A DNA stretch of 64,000 nt from JBEKCD01 sp050015055 (GTDB taxonomy: Archaea; Thermoproteota; Bathyarchaeia; Bathyarchaeales; Bathycorpusculaceae): contig JBEKCD010000004.1 in assembly GCA_050015055.1 (NCBI GenBank), positions 62,001-126,000 of the forward strand, in the 5' to 3' direction. Every line of letters starts with the position of its first letter. The stretch's first letter is position 1. Of this stretch, positions 16,992 through 25,273 are shown in pieces. The position numbers were made by a program, and so were the translations under genes. The notes beneath the pieces were generated by a model. That model made no database searches. It had not been told where the DNA came from and saw only the letters and a program-made list of their open reading frames with translations.

Positions 16992-18001
16992 GGAATTTCA
17001 ACCTCTTCAAGCCGCCACCTCAACCGCACTTGACTTTCTTCAATCGCAGTCACCAAGCCGTGTGTGTAGGCCAGAACGCCTGTCCACGCGATCATGGCTC
17101 CGTTGTCAATCGCAAACCTGGTCGGCACAACATCGAATCGAGCGTTATGCTCCCTTGCCACAGATTTGATCATGCTTTGCAGCCTTTTGTTGGAGGCAAC
17201 TCCACCTGTCAGCAGAACCTCCTCTCTTCCCGTGTGTGCAAGAGCCCTCTCTGTCACCTCTGTGACCATTGAAAACGCTGTCTCCTGAAGGCTGTAACAC
17301 AGATCCTCAAGCTTGCAGTCTCCTTTCATAAATAGAGCAACCGCGGCAGTTAGTAAGCCGCTAAGGGACACGTCCATGCCTTTAACGGTGTAGGGCAGCT
17401 TGATCAACTGTTTCCCAGTTTGCGCAAGCTTTTCAACGACAGCCCCGAACGGCAGACCTGGCTTCTGATGCAGTCCGGCTTCCCTTGCAAAAACGTCTAA
17501 ACAGTTTCCCAACGCAATGTCCAGCGTCTCGCCGAAGATTCTGTACCGTCCAGCATCGAAAGCCGCAACGACGGTGTTACCTCCTGAGACGTAGAGCGTC
17601 AGCGGATTCTTGGTTCCAGTTTCCAGTTTTCCTATCTCGATGTGTGCCACGCAATGATTGATTCCCACGAGGGGAATCTTGAGGTAAGAAGCCAACGCGC
17701 GAGCCACGGTTGCTCCAGTACGAAGGCATGGACCCAAACCCGGGCCTTGAGAAAACGCGATTACAGACAGATTCTGTGGTTCCACTCCAGACTCTTCAAC
17801 AGCAGCGTCTAAAACCTTGCTGGCCACTTCAGCATGGTGCCTCGCAGCCTCCCGTGGATGTATGCCGCCCTCCAGTGGAACATACGCGTCTATTGTGTTC
17901 GCCAATATCTTGCCATCAAATGTTGATATTCCAACGCTGAAATCATCTGCTGATGATTCGATTCCCAAGCAGAAACGCTCTTTCGTCGTCTTACTCTTCA
18001 T
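16979..18001 (-). CDS. kae1: KEOPS t6A synthase subunit Kae1
   Basis: The 340-residue ASKHA-fold enzyme transfers the threonylcarbamoyl group to A37 of ANN-decoding tRNAs. The Fe-binding H-x3-H is in NHCVAHIEIG. The nucleotide motifs GIESSADDFSVGI, YVSGGNT and TGGVASN are intact. It overlaps bud32 downstream and lies next to a TnpB insertion whose end is 68 bases upstream of its start. Confidence 0.94.
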   Translation of the reverse strand: MKSKTTKERFCLGIESSADDFSVGISTFDGKILANTIDAYVPLEGGIHPREAARHHAEVASKVLDAAVEESGVEPQNLSVIAFSQGPGLGPCLRTGATVARALASYLKIPLVGINHCVAHIEIGKLETGTKNPLTLYVSGGNTVVAAFDAGRYRIFGETLDIALGNCLDVFAREAGLHQKPGLPFGAVVEKLAQTGKQLIKLPYTVKGMDVSLSGLLTAAVALFMKGDCKLEDLCYSLQETAFSMVTEVTERALAHTGREEVLLTGGVASNKRLQSMIKSVAREHNARFDVVPTRFAIDNGAMIAWTGVLAYTHGLVTAIEESQVRLRWRLEEVEIPWMQ

Positions 18002-18061
18002 TTTCCTCGTCTTTGAACACGATTCTTTGGGTCTTAAACATACACCTTTTTATGTGGACTA

Positions 18062-18081
18062 CCCTACCCTAAAGGATAGGG
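18062..18081 (-). ncRNA. Terminal hairpin of the TnpB element, probable guide-RNA (omega/reRNA) scaffold end
   Basis: On the minus strand, CCCTATCC-TTTA-GGGTAGGG forms an 8-bp stem with one G-T pair. It overlaps the tnpB stop and follows codons for the EAGSP tail common in TnpB proteins, where the coding end and the RNA scaffold overlap. That TnpB guide RNAs come from this end is known for the family; expression here is inferred. Confidence 0.5.
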
Positions 18082-19181
18082 CTTCCTGCTTCAACGACAA
18101 TGCTTGCTGGCACTTCCAGCAGAGGCTTCGTCTCCACAGGCTCCAAGGGTCGTCCCAACCCCGCTAAACCCCTCTCCAAAATATTTAGAGAGGCATTGTA
18201 GTCTCTGTCCAAATCTCCGTGTTTGTACTCTTGTGATGTTCCTCTGGGATTTACCCTCACAAACTGCCTGCCAGCGTTTTCAGCTTTGTAGGCTAACATG
18301 TGAAGGAACCTGCCCCAAGAGGCGTCCAGAATTTTTCCAGCAAGGTTACGGTTTCTAACCATGTTTGTTATGTTCAAATCTTCAACCGCAATGATATCAT
18401 AGTTGTTGACGTAGAACCTTGAAAGCTTGTGGAGAAATCCGTTCCTCTGATTCACGAGTTTCTCATGGAGACGTGCCAGTCTCACTCTCTGTTTGCCTCT
18501 GTTTTTTGAACCTTTCTTCTTCATCGAAAGTTCACGCTGAGCTACTTGGATTCTGGATAATGTTTTCTCGTAGAACGCCGGGTTCTCAACCTGACGTCCA
18601 TCACTATCTGACAAAAAATGTTTCAATCCGACGTCTATACCTACGCTTTTGTTCGTTTTAGGCAACGGTTTTGCTTCACTTTCAAACTGGAATATAGCAT
18701 GCCATTTTCCAGAAAGCTCACGCTTAATGATAACGCCTTTGATTTTTCCCTCGATTGAGCGGTGCAATTTGATGTTGATTGCTCCAACCTTCGAGAGACA
18801 CAGTTTCTTTCCATTAAGTCTGAAGCCCGACTGGTTGAAATTTAATGTTTTGAACCATTTCCCCTTGAACCTGAGCTTTCCTGTCTTCCGCCCTTTCCCT
18901 TTCATCTTTGATAGCGCTCGAATGTTGCTCCATAGTTGATAGTTGACCATCTGCAAAATTTTAGAATACACTCGATCAAGTTCTGGTTTCCGTTTTTTCA
19001 ACTCTATAATGAAGTGCTGCATTTCTTTCTGACTGAGCTTTAGCTCTTGACTCTTCGCTGTATTCAGTTCTTCAAGCAGCCTATTATACAGCCACCTGCA
19101 CAATTCAAGGTGTTCACATAATTTCTGTTCAGTTAATCTCGAAGGGTACAGCCTAAACTTTTGGCTCAGCGCCGGATGCAC
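18069..19181 (-). CDS. tnpB: TnpB (IS605 OrfB) RNA-guided nuclease, zinc ribbon deleted
   Basis: The 370-residue protein has an N-terminal OrfB_IS605 helical region and a RuvC-like nuclease. The catalytic acids are present: D183 (GIDVGLKHF), E267 (AVEDLNI) and D327 (DRDYNASLNIL). The zinc ribbon that normally lies between RVNPRGTSQ and DRDYNA (C-x2-C ... C-x2-C, about 20 residues) is absent: TSQEYKHGD leads straight to the last RuvC motif, with no cysteine. The reading frame is otherwise intact. Activity is therefore doubtful, though recent loss or a compact variant is possible. Confidence 0.9.
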   Translation of the reverse strand: MHPALSQKFRLYPSRLTEQKLCEHLELCRWLYNRLLEELNTAKSQELKLSQKEMQHFIIELKKRKPELDRVYSKILQMVNYQLWSNIRALSKMKGKGRKTGKLRFKGKWFKTLNFNQSGFRLNGKKLCLSKVGAINIKLHRSIEGKIKGVIIKRELSGKWHAIFQFESEAKPLPKTNKSVGIDVGLKHFLSDSDGRQVENPAFYEKTLSRIQVAQRELSMKKKGSKNRGKQRVRLARLHEKLVNQRNGFLHKLSRFYVNNYDIIAVEDLNITNMVRNRNLAGKILDASWGRFLHMLAYKAENAGRQFVRVNPRGTSQEYKHGDLDRDYNASLNILERGLAGLGRPLEPVETKPLLEVPASIVVEAGSPIL

Positions 19182-19220
19182 AGAAACAACTATTATCCAA
19201 TGGCTTATAACGTTTCGGCT

Positions 19221-19262
19221 TTCATCCCCACCCTGAATGATAGGGACTCCCTGCCCATGAAG
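19221..19262 (-). repeat. Second copy of the TnpB element end, upstream of tnpB
   Basis: On the minus strand, GGGCAGGGAGTCCCTATC-ATTC-AGGGTGGGGATGAAAG closely resembles the downstream end GAAGCAGGAAGCCCTATCC-TTTA-GGGTAGGG in the same orientation. It also matches the usual EAGSP-type 3' end of TnpB genes. It may be the left-end hairpin or the leftover right end of an earlier element. Confidence 0.5.
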
Positions 19263-19372
19263 TTAAGAACGTTCGAATCTCCTAGTCATGCTGAGCAGCA
19301 ACTATGGCACAGCTTGATTTGCATGTTAGGAATCGTGTAGATTTAGAGTGAGGTTTTTATTTGAAAACTGCG

Positions 19373-19381
19373 TATATTAAA
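19373..19381 (+). promoter_or_regulatory. TATA box for the TFE-beta gene
   Basis: TATATTAAA centred about 25 bases before ATG 19402, implying a nearly leaderless transcript. This decided the start of that gene. Confidence 0.5.
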
Positions 19382-19401
19382 GTGGATTGGAACTGATCGC
19401 G

Positions 19402-19782
19402 ATGCCGAAACGCAATGACATGGAACAGAAGGCTCTTCAATTCATCATGAACACCGGTTTCAACGGCGTTCTTCAATCTGACCTGTGGCATGAACTCGGA
19501 GCAACTAGCCGAGAAGGCTCTAGGATATCTTTGAAGCTGGAGACTAAGGGGCTCATCCGTCGAGAGAAAGAGCTTCGAGAAGGAAGATGGACCTTCAGAC
19601 TTTTCCCGAAGAGGTTGCCCGCCTCAATCGATTCGATAGCGGACTGTCCGTGCCTAATGTGTGCAGACAATCCTAGGTGCGACCCATCAAGCGTAACTTC
19701 ACCCCAAACCTGTGACCGCCTTACAGACTGGCTCCTTTGCATATCCGGAAGTGCCCAACAAGGCGCCATGGGTGACAGTTAA
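19402..19782 (+). CDS. TFE-beta / RPC34(RPC39)-like transcription factor with Fe-S cysteine motif
   Basis: The protein has 126 residues from ATG 19402 (TTG 19387 would add five). A winged helix spans about 8-70 (SRISLKLETKGLIRREKE, wing RWTFRLFP). It is followed by C84-x2-C87-x5-C93-x10-C104 and the ending RLTDWL. This spacing and the SPxxC...TxWL tail match, from memory, the [4Fe-4S] C-terminus of the eukaryotic Pol III subunit RPC39, to which archaeal TFE-beta is related. TFE-beta pairs with TFE-alpha to help promoter opening. It lies two bases before rlmE. Confidence 0.75.
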   Translation: MPKRNDMEQKALQFIMNTGFNGVLQSDLWHELGATSREGSRISLKLETKGLIRREKELREGRWTFRLFPKRLPASIDSIADCPCLMCADNPRCDPSSVTSPQTCDRLTDWLLCISGSAQQGAMGDS

Positions 19783-19784
19783 TC

Positions 19785-20399
19785 TTGCCCAAAGCGTGGA
19801 TCCAGGACAGGAAAAGAGACTATTACTACCAGAAGGCAAAAAAAGAGAAGTACCGTTCAAGAGCCTCGTACAAGCTGTTTCAAGCAATCCAGAAATATCA
19901 TTTTATAGAATTCGGCGATGTGGTCGTTGACTTAGGCGCGGCGCCTGGGGGATGGATTCAGGCGGCGAGAAAAACGGCCGGAAAAAGAGGCTTCGTCTTA
20001 GGCGTTGATTTGAAGCACATCGAACCGTTTCCCCAGGATTATGTTAGGACGATAATCTGTGACATTATGGAACAGGACGCTGTGCAGCAGATTTCGGAGA
20101 TGCTTCCAAGAAAAGCTGATGCGGTGATTTCAGACGCTTCTCCCAACATCTCGGGAATATGGGAAGTTGACCATGCCCGCCAAATAGACCTAGCCCAGCA
20201 AGCTTTGCAAATAGCCTCAGAGACGCTTAGACCCGGAGGCAACTTCTTCGTGAAGGTCTTCCAAGGAGACATGCTTGACGAGTATACGCACGAGGTGAAG
20301 CAGCACTTTGAAACCGTCCTTGTGATAAAGCCCAAGGCAAGCAGGGCTAAGAGTTCGGAGATGTTCATTCTAGGACGGTGCTTTAAAAAGGCCGTTTGA
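19785..20399 (+). CDS. rlmE: RlmE/FtsJ family rRNA 2'-O-methyltransferase
   Basis: The 204-residue protein starts at TTG 19785. It has the FtsJ pattern: SRASYKLFQ with the first K of the K-D-K-E tetrad, the SAM loop VVDLGAAPGGW, D in VISDASPNISG, K in NFFVKVFQGD and the late E of SSEMFILG. It methylates a ribose in 23S rRNA (U2552-type). It follows the TFE-beta gene by two bases, and its stop overlaps the start of the next gene. Confidence 0.92.
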   Translation: MPKAWIQDRKRDYYYQKAKKEKYRSRASYKLFQAIQKYHFIEFGDVVVDLGAAPGGWIQAARKTAGKRGFVLGVDLKHIEPFPQDYVRTIICDIMEQDAVQQISEMLPRKADAVISDASPNISGIWEVDHARQIDLAQQALQIASETLRPGGNFFVKVFQGDMLDEYTHEVKQHFETVLVIKPKASRAKSSEMFILGRCFKKAV

Positions 20400-21142
20400 A
20401 CAGCAAACATAAATTCTATCAACTAATCTATAGTAAGCTCGGTGAAAACCTGAGAATCATCGCCGCAGACTCGTCTGCAGCCGTGTTGAACGAGAAGTTC
20501 GAACCTTTATCGATTGTCGCGGCAGCATCAGTCCTGGTGGTCCCGCCCTACAGAGAGGCAAGCACGTTCTTGGCAGAGCCGATTTTTGCGAATGCAACCG
20601 ACGGATCCGAAGTCGTGGTACACGAGGCAGAACTCTGCAGAGAACTCATTGGAAAGGTGAAGGCGGACGTGGTGCATCTGGACATGTCTCTGGGATCTAC
20701 CCCGCTAGAACAGCTTTCGCCGATTCAATTCACCAACATGAGGATTTCCTCCAGAGCAAGACAACACCTTCTGAAAATCCTGCCACGAACAAGAAAGATT
20801 GCAAATGAGATAACGCTGAAGTATGGGGCGGACGTGTTGGCCATAGGCAAGGAAAGCATCCCGGTGAGGGTTGCGGAGTTGACAGCAGGCGCCCACGCAA
20901 TACTGTACGCGTCTGAAAAGGCCGTCGCAGAAAAGAAGCCCGTTCTACTGGGTCTGCCCTCAAGATGCCAACCCCGTCTCACTGAAAGCGCAGTATACCT
21001 CTACTCGCTCATGGCCGCAGAACACGACGTGAGAGGTTTCGCAGAGGATTCAACAAAAGTCCTAGGCAAGATTAATATCGCGGAAATGTTAAACCCAGTT
21101 GCAAGAGGCTTCCGAACCTTAAAAATAACGCTTAAACACTGA
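20396..21142 (+). CDS. DUF4152-like conserved archaeal protein
   Basis: The 248-residue protein starts at TTG 20396, overlapping the rlmE stop (TTGA). Conserved-looking segments are VVHLDMSLGSTPLEQLS, SSRARQHLLKILPRTRKIA and VLAIGKESIPVRVAELTAGA. I associate these with PF13680 (DUF4152), whose function is unknown. A nucleotide- or nuclease-like role has been suggested for such folds, but nothing catalytic is clear here. Confidence 0.6.
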   Translation: MNSKHKFYQLIYSKLGENLRIIAADSSAAVLNEKFEPLSIVAAASVLVVPPYREASTFLAEPIFANATDGSEVVVHEAELCRELIGKVKADVVHLDMSLGSTPLEQLSPIQFTNMRISSRARQHLLKILPRTRKIANEITLKYGADVLAIGKESIPVRVAELTAGAHAILYASEKAVAEKKPVLLGLPSRCQPRLTESAVYLYSLMAAEHDVRGFAEDSTKVLGKINIAEMLNPVARGFRTLKITLKH

Positions 21143-21159
21143 AAGAGGATGCTGAGCAC

Positions 21160-21720
21160 GTGAGCTTAGAATTTTGGAAAAACGCCTCTCCCAGAGGCAG
21201 AAGGATCATAATAATCGGGATGTTCTTCCTATTTACAATATTGGTGACGATAGTGGGTGTTCTGGCCCCGCTCAGCTCTCAACAAATTGCAGATGAGAGT
21301 AGCGACCTCAACAAGACACAACAGGAAATCCAGAGTATGGATTTAGCGCATCGAACTGCCGCAATTTTCCTAAACAACTTCGAGATATGCCTACTAATGT
21401 TTGTGCCCATCGTCGGAATCGTGATCGGTACCATCGCACTATTCAATACCGGCAGTGTTCTTGCGGCTCAGACAATAACTAATAACGCAAGCCCAGGTCT
21501 CAATCTTCCTCCGATTCTAGTCTTGGCGGTGCTGTTCGTTTTTCCTTTCACATGGCTTGAATTCATATCTTACTCCACAGCTCTTTCAGAAAGTTTTTGG
21601 CTCATTAGGCGCGGGTTACAGGGCGAATGGAGACGGGAAATCAAAAATCTTGGGAAACTCGTCCTGATCACCGCAGCTTTACTTGTTGCAGGAGCATTGA
21701 TAGAAGCATTGTTGATCTGA
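21160..21720 (+). CDS. SpoIIM-like membrane protein
   Basis: The 186-residue protein starts at GTG 21160. Four hydrophobic segments are seen (about 17-38, 70-92, 118-140 and 162-183). The NNFEICLLMFVP and LFNTGSVLAAQ segments and the WLEFISYSTALSE segment fit the Stage II sporulation M (PF01944) family, common in archaea with unknown function. It is the last gene of the TFE-beta run and converges with nadC. Confidence 0.6.
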   Translation: MSLEFWKNASPRGRRIIIIGMFFLFTILVTIVGVLAPLSSQQIADESSDLNKTQQEIQSMDLAHRTAAIFLNNFEICLLMFVPIVGIVIGTIALFNTGSVLAAQTITNNASPGLNLPPILVLAVLFVFPFTWLEFISYSTALSESFWLIRRGLQGEWRREIKNLGKLVLITAALLVAGALIEALLI

Positions 21721-21774
21721 ACCCTCAGCTTGGCACTCCACGGGCCTGCGGCCAGGAGGCTCCAGGCTCTTCCG

Positions 21775-22650
21775 TCACGTTCCGCGGCTTGGCTTTTGTC
21801 TTGCCACTTTTAGATTTATGTCTAGGGCCCTTGGACTCTCCGTTATTTCTCCCAAGCTTACAATGTCGACTTTTTTTGAGGCATAGGAAAGAACGTTTTC
21901 AGCAGTGATTCCACCGCTGGCTTCGACCAACACTCTTCCGAGAAAACCGGCTTTCTCCAGAACTCCGATTGCCTCTTCCACTTTTTTCGGAGAAAAATTG
22001 TCCAACATGATTATGTCCGCTCCTGCCTGTGCAGCTTTGACAGCGGCAGCGGCGCTGGTCACTTCAACCTCAATTTTCTTGCTGAATGAAGCCCTCTCCT
22101 TAGCGCTTCTGACAGCATCTTGCAGGCTTCCGACCATCGCGATGTGATTGTCTTTTATCAATATCATGTCGTCGAGATGAAGCCTGTGCGTGTCTCCGCC
22201 GCCCAAAAGAACCGCTTTCTTGTCAAAATACAGAAGCCCCGGCGCTGTCTTCCGTGTACACGCAATTCTCGTTTTGAGCTTGGCCTTCAGGATTTTTTTC
22301 ACTAGCTCTCCCGTAGCGGTTGCTATGCCGCTCATACGCGAAAGAAGGTTGAGCAGAGTTCGCTCCACCGAAAGGATTGTCCTTGCGTCGCCAGATATCT
22401 TCATTATGACCGCATCAGCCTCTATTTCCTCTCCGTCCCTGAATGACGCTTGAATCTTGAGTCCTAGGCTCTCGAGAAGAACTATGGATTCTTCGATTCC
22501 GGCGGCGATTCCCGGCTCTTTGAACCTCACTTCGGCCTCTCCAGTTGCTCCGGCCGGGACGATCAGCGCGGTGGTTATGTCTCCTTCGCCTATGTCTTCG
22601 GCCAACATGTTCCGAAGCTTCTCTTCCAAGATTTTGCGTGGCAAGAACAT
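21775..22650 (-). CDS. nadC: Nicotinate-nucleotide pyrophosphorylase (quinolinate phosphoribosyltransferase)
   Basis: The 291-residue enzyme makes NaMN from quinolinate and PRPP in de novo NAD synthesis. Motifs: EDIGEGDITT at the start, TRKTAPGLLYFDK, HRLHLDDMILIKDNH and the phosphate loop ASGGI. The NadM adenylyltransferase at 35.2 kb would act on its product. It follows the glycosyltransferase gene by 37 bases on the same strand; nadA and nadB are not in the window. Confidence 0.93.
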   Translation of the reverse strand: MFLPRKILEEKLRNMLAEDIGEGDITTALIVPAGATGEAEVRFKEPGIAAGIEESIVLLESLGLKIQASFRDGEEIEADAVIMKISGDARTILSVERTLLNLLSRMSGIATATGELVKKILKAKLKTRIACTRKTAPGLLYFDKKAVLLGGGDTHRLHLDDMILIKDNHIAMVGSLQDAVRSAKERASFSKKIEVEVTSAAAAVKAAQAGADIIMLDNFSPKKVEEAIGVLEKAGFLGRVLVEASGGITAENVLSYASKKVDIVSLGEITESPRALDINLKVARQKPSRGT

Positions 22651-22687
22651 GCTCGTACTTCTTAGTCTCCTAGCCTAAAACACTTGC

Positions 22688-23857
22688 CTATTTTTGGACC
22701 ATTTCGATTACTGTTCTGACAGCGTTTTCCAGGCCGTTGTACTTCAGCGCTTCTTCTTGTATCTGAACCAGTCTTCTGCCAGTTTCCTTTTGCAAGCATT
22801 GTCGAACCTTTTCCTGCAGTCTCTCTTTGGTCAGCCATTTTTGCAGGATAACCTGCGCAGCGCCCAGTTTCTGTGCTTGTCTTGCGTTCGTGAGTTGTTC
22901 GGTGTGGTTTGGTGTGGGCACGAGTATCACGGGTTTGCCATAGCACATACACTGCGTTATTGTTCCATGACCTGCACGCCCAATAACCACGTCGCAGGCT
23001 TTCAGGTACTCGAAGCGGTTGGGAACCCACTTGTAGATTGTGACGTTGCCATGCCGCACAGGTTTGCTGTCAGCGCCTGGGTAGCCATACGACACCACGA
23101 TTTCATACTCTTCTGGAAACTCAAGCAGAATCTTCCTCAGAACACCGGTTACGAAGGCTTTCTCCAATGTTGGACCGCTTATAGGCACAAAGATAACCGG
23201 CCTATCCAAGGGCAGCCCCAGTTTTCCGCGCAGATCTTCGTTAGTCGAAAGTTCATCCGGATGCTTGGGCAATATTGGGCCTATCAATCTCACATTCTTT
23301 CTGAAGGATTTGGGGATGTTTAGGTTGCCTTCGCATATCGTGTATGGTTCGGGGAAATCCGGGATTAGAACTGTGTTTCCGCTCGTCCACATTTTCCCAA
23401 GGACTGCGAGGCCGATGGAGTCAGCCAGTCTTGCCAAGCGCAGATAGTGTGTTCTTCGCGGGATTATGGGTTGAAACTCATTGAGTATGCAGACTCTGGG
23501 GATTCGCAGGATTCTACCGGCCACCAGCGGCGAAATTCGGGAGTCTGAAACGATGACGTCTGGTTTGAAGTGCTGAATCGTTTTCACTTCCGAGTTGACT
23601 TGCTCTAGAATGGTGAAGGGGGCGATGAAGGGTCCTGGGTTGACTGCTGTTTGTCTGAAGTCAACGCTTCCGTCCGGTTTGACTTGAAAGACGATTGGCG
23701 GAGCCTCTATGAGAGGAAAACCCTCTTGCTTAACGTAGTTTATGCCCTCTCTGTAAGTGGAAAACACTATATCGGCATTCTCGAGTTTTCTTGCTATTGG
23801 AATGCATCTTCCAACGTGCCCCAAACCGATGCCGCATGGAGCAAAATAAACCCTCAT
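22688..23857 (-). CDS. GT28/MurG-like UDP-sugar glycosyltransferase
   Basis: The 389-residue GT-B enzyme has the N-terminal glycine loop GIGLGHVGRCIPIARKL. The donor-site signature in the C-terminal domain is CDVVIGRAGHGTITQCMCYG, followed by PVILVPTPNHTEQ. It likely transfers a sugar from a UDP donor to a lipid or glycan. There is no signal peptide. The start ATG 23857 lies only a few bases after the stop of a short upstream open frame. Confidence 0.85.
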   Translation of the reverse strand: MRVYFAPCGIGLGHVGRCIPIARKLENADIVFSTYREGINYVKQEGFPLIEAPPIVFQVKPDGSVDFRQTAVNPGPFIAPFTILEQVNSEVKTIQHFKPDVIVSDSRISPLVAGRILRIPRVCILNEFQPIIPRRTHYLRLARLADSIGLAVLGKMWTSGNTVLIPDFPEPYTICEGNLNIPKSFRKNVRLIGPILPKHPDELSTNEDLRGKLGLPLDRPVIFVPISGPTLEKAFVTGVLRKILLEFPEEYEIVVSYGYPGADSKPVRHGNVTIYKWVPNRFEYLKACDVVIGRAGHGTITQCMCYGKPVILVPTPNHTEQLTNARQAQKLGAAQVILQKWLTKERLQEKVRQCLQKETGRRLVQIQEEALKYNGLENAVRTVIEMVQK

Positions 23858-23861
23858 CGGA

Positions 23862-23957
23862 TTATTTCCCGCCGAGGGCCTTACGTTTTATGCTGCCTCG
23901 CGGGGTCTCTTCCTCGAAGATTATGGCTTGGAACTTGTATTTTGTGGCGTAACAATA
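23862..23957 (-). CDS. Short coding-like frame before the GT28 gene, possible 3' remnant
   Basis: From GTG 23957 this gives 31 residues (YKFQAIIFEEETPRGSIKRK, then ALGGK), ending five bases before the glycosyltransferase ATG. The peptide has a normal protein look and extends open upstream to 24068. A TTATAAATTT box at about 23964-23974 lies too close for a GTG 23957 start. It may be a tiny gene, or the tail of a gene cut when the adjacent integrase element arrived. Confidence 0.35.
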   Translation of the reverse strand, partial: YCYATKYKFQAIIFEEETPRGSIKRKALGGK

Positions 23958-24009
23958 CACCAAAAATTTATAAGCGGGTTCCACCAATACATTCTTCAGG
24001 TGTTGAAGA

Positions 24010-25269
24010 GTGAACCTGGAAGAGTTTATGAAGTCGGGTTCAGTCCAAACTTGGCTAACAGGTCTCAAGAGCAGTCCAGACCTCCACAGTACAAAGTATC
24101 ACTGGGCTGGCAATTTAAAGCGTTTCTGTGAATGGGCTGGAAAAACTCCAGATCAGCTTATAGAAGAGAGAAAAGAACAGTTGCGGTCAGAAGATCAGCG
24201 TGAACGTTACAGTGCCGAATTGAAGGTTAAAGCGTTCTTGGATTATCTGACAGAACAGGGCAAATCTCCGAACACGCGCAAAAACCACTTTTCAGCGATA
24301 CGCAACTTTTACAAGCGCAATTACTACGAGCTAACATTCTTTCGCGGAGACGGTCCAGAGAATGAGACGGTTCAGGAAGGAAGCCGAGCCGCAAGCAAAG
24401 ACGACATTAACAAGATGCTTGAAGTCAGTAACCCACGCATACGAGCTTTGCTTCTATTCTTGAAGGATACGGGACTCGCGGAAGCTGACTGTGCAAAACT
24501 GAAGTTAAAAGACATCAACGTGCTTGAACAGTACGACGTGAGGCCATTGAAGGAAGTTAGCGAAATCTTCCTTCTGGAGCCACCGATACCGATTATCGTT
24601 AAAAGAAAGAAGACTAAAAGGCTCACGATAACATTCATGGGCAAAGAAAGCCTAGACGCGCTCAAGACTACGCTACGTCTGAGACAACAGGGAAGCGCAG
24701 AGCTGACTATTCGCAGATACGACCACGATGAGCATAAGCTGGGAATAGGCCCTGAAACTTTAACGCTTGAATCACCACTGTTCAGATCATACGAGAAATT
24801 CTTCCAAAGAACAAACATGAAAGTCAACCATCTATCACCCGCTGCAATAGGCGTTATAGTCAGAAAGGCCGCGATAAACGCGGGATGCTGGAAAGAAGGC
24901 TTCGCCGCACATTCCTTAAGAAGATACTTTCAGACAAACCTGGAAATGGCTGGCACAAACCCGAACTGGATTAAAAAAATGATGGGTCACGCGCTCGAAG
25001 GTAGCGAAGGACCATATAGCAGACCTGAAGTCGTGACTCTTGGGCAAGCGTACATGAAGGCTTATAGTCTCTTGGCTGTCAGCGAAGTTGCAGCACAGAA
25101 ATCTCGCGTTGAATCGTTAGAGGCTCAGGTTGCAGCGTTAAGTGTGAATGGGCATTCAAAAAGTTCAGAGATAGACGATTTGCGCTGTAGAATGGCAGAG
25201 ATGGAGAAAACACTGGAAAACATTTCAAAGTTTGCTCAGAAAGCATCTGAGAAACTGCCAGAAGCTTAA
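24010..25269 (+). CDS. Tyrosine recombinase / integrase
   Basis: The 419-residue protein has a SAM-like N-terminal domain (about 15-120) and a catalytic domain (about 125-345). Visible are the active-site K in RKKTKRLTITFMGKE, H-x2-R in AHSLRRYFQ, the second H in MMGHALEG and a candidate nucleophile in GPYSRPE. The first catalytic Arg, normally TGLR, is Ala here (KDTGLAEADCAKLKL). Residues 360-415 form a coiled coil. It probably drove integration of the surrounding element; current activity is uncertain. Confidence 0.85.
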   Translation: MNLEEFMKSGSVQTWLTGLKSSPDLHSTKYHWAGNLKRFCEWAGKTPDQLIEERKEQLRSEDQRERYSAELKVKAFLDYLTEQGKSPNTRKNHFSAIRNFYKRNYYELTFFRGDGPENETVQEGSRAASKDDINKMLEVSNPRIRALLLFLKDTGLAEADCAKLKLKDINVLEQYDVRPLKEVSEIFLLEPPIPIIVKRKKTKRLTITFMGKESLDALKTTLRLRQQGSAELTIRRYDHDEHKLGIGPETLTLESPLFRSYEKFFQRTNMKVNHLSPAAIGVIVRKAAINAGCWKEGFAAHSLRRYFQTNLEMAGTNPNWIKKMMGHALEGSEGPYSRPEVVTLGQAYMKAYSLLAVSEVAAQKSRVESLEAQVAALSVNGHSKSSEIDDLRCRMAEMEKTLENISKFAQKASEKLPEA

Positions 25270-25273
25270 GCCT

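Larger units (their letters stand above)
18045..19265 (-). mobile_element. IS200/IS605-group (IS1341-like) element carrying only tnpB
   Basis: A TnpB gene with no TnpA transposase nearby. The downstream end has a hairpin (18062-18081) that overlaps the tnpB stop. A related hairpin lies upstream at about 19221-19250. The exact ends cannot be fixed without comparing an empty site. Transposition would need TnpA supplied from elsewhere. Confidence 0.6.

Noticed and set aside
19268..19290. GTTCGAATCTCC looked like a tRNA T-loop
   Set aside because: Flanking bases do not form a T-stem, and no acceptor or anticodon arm could be found.
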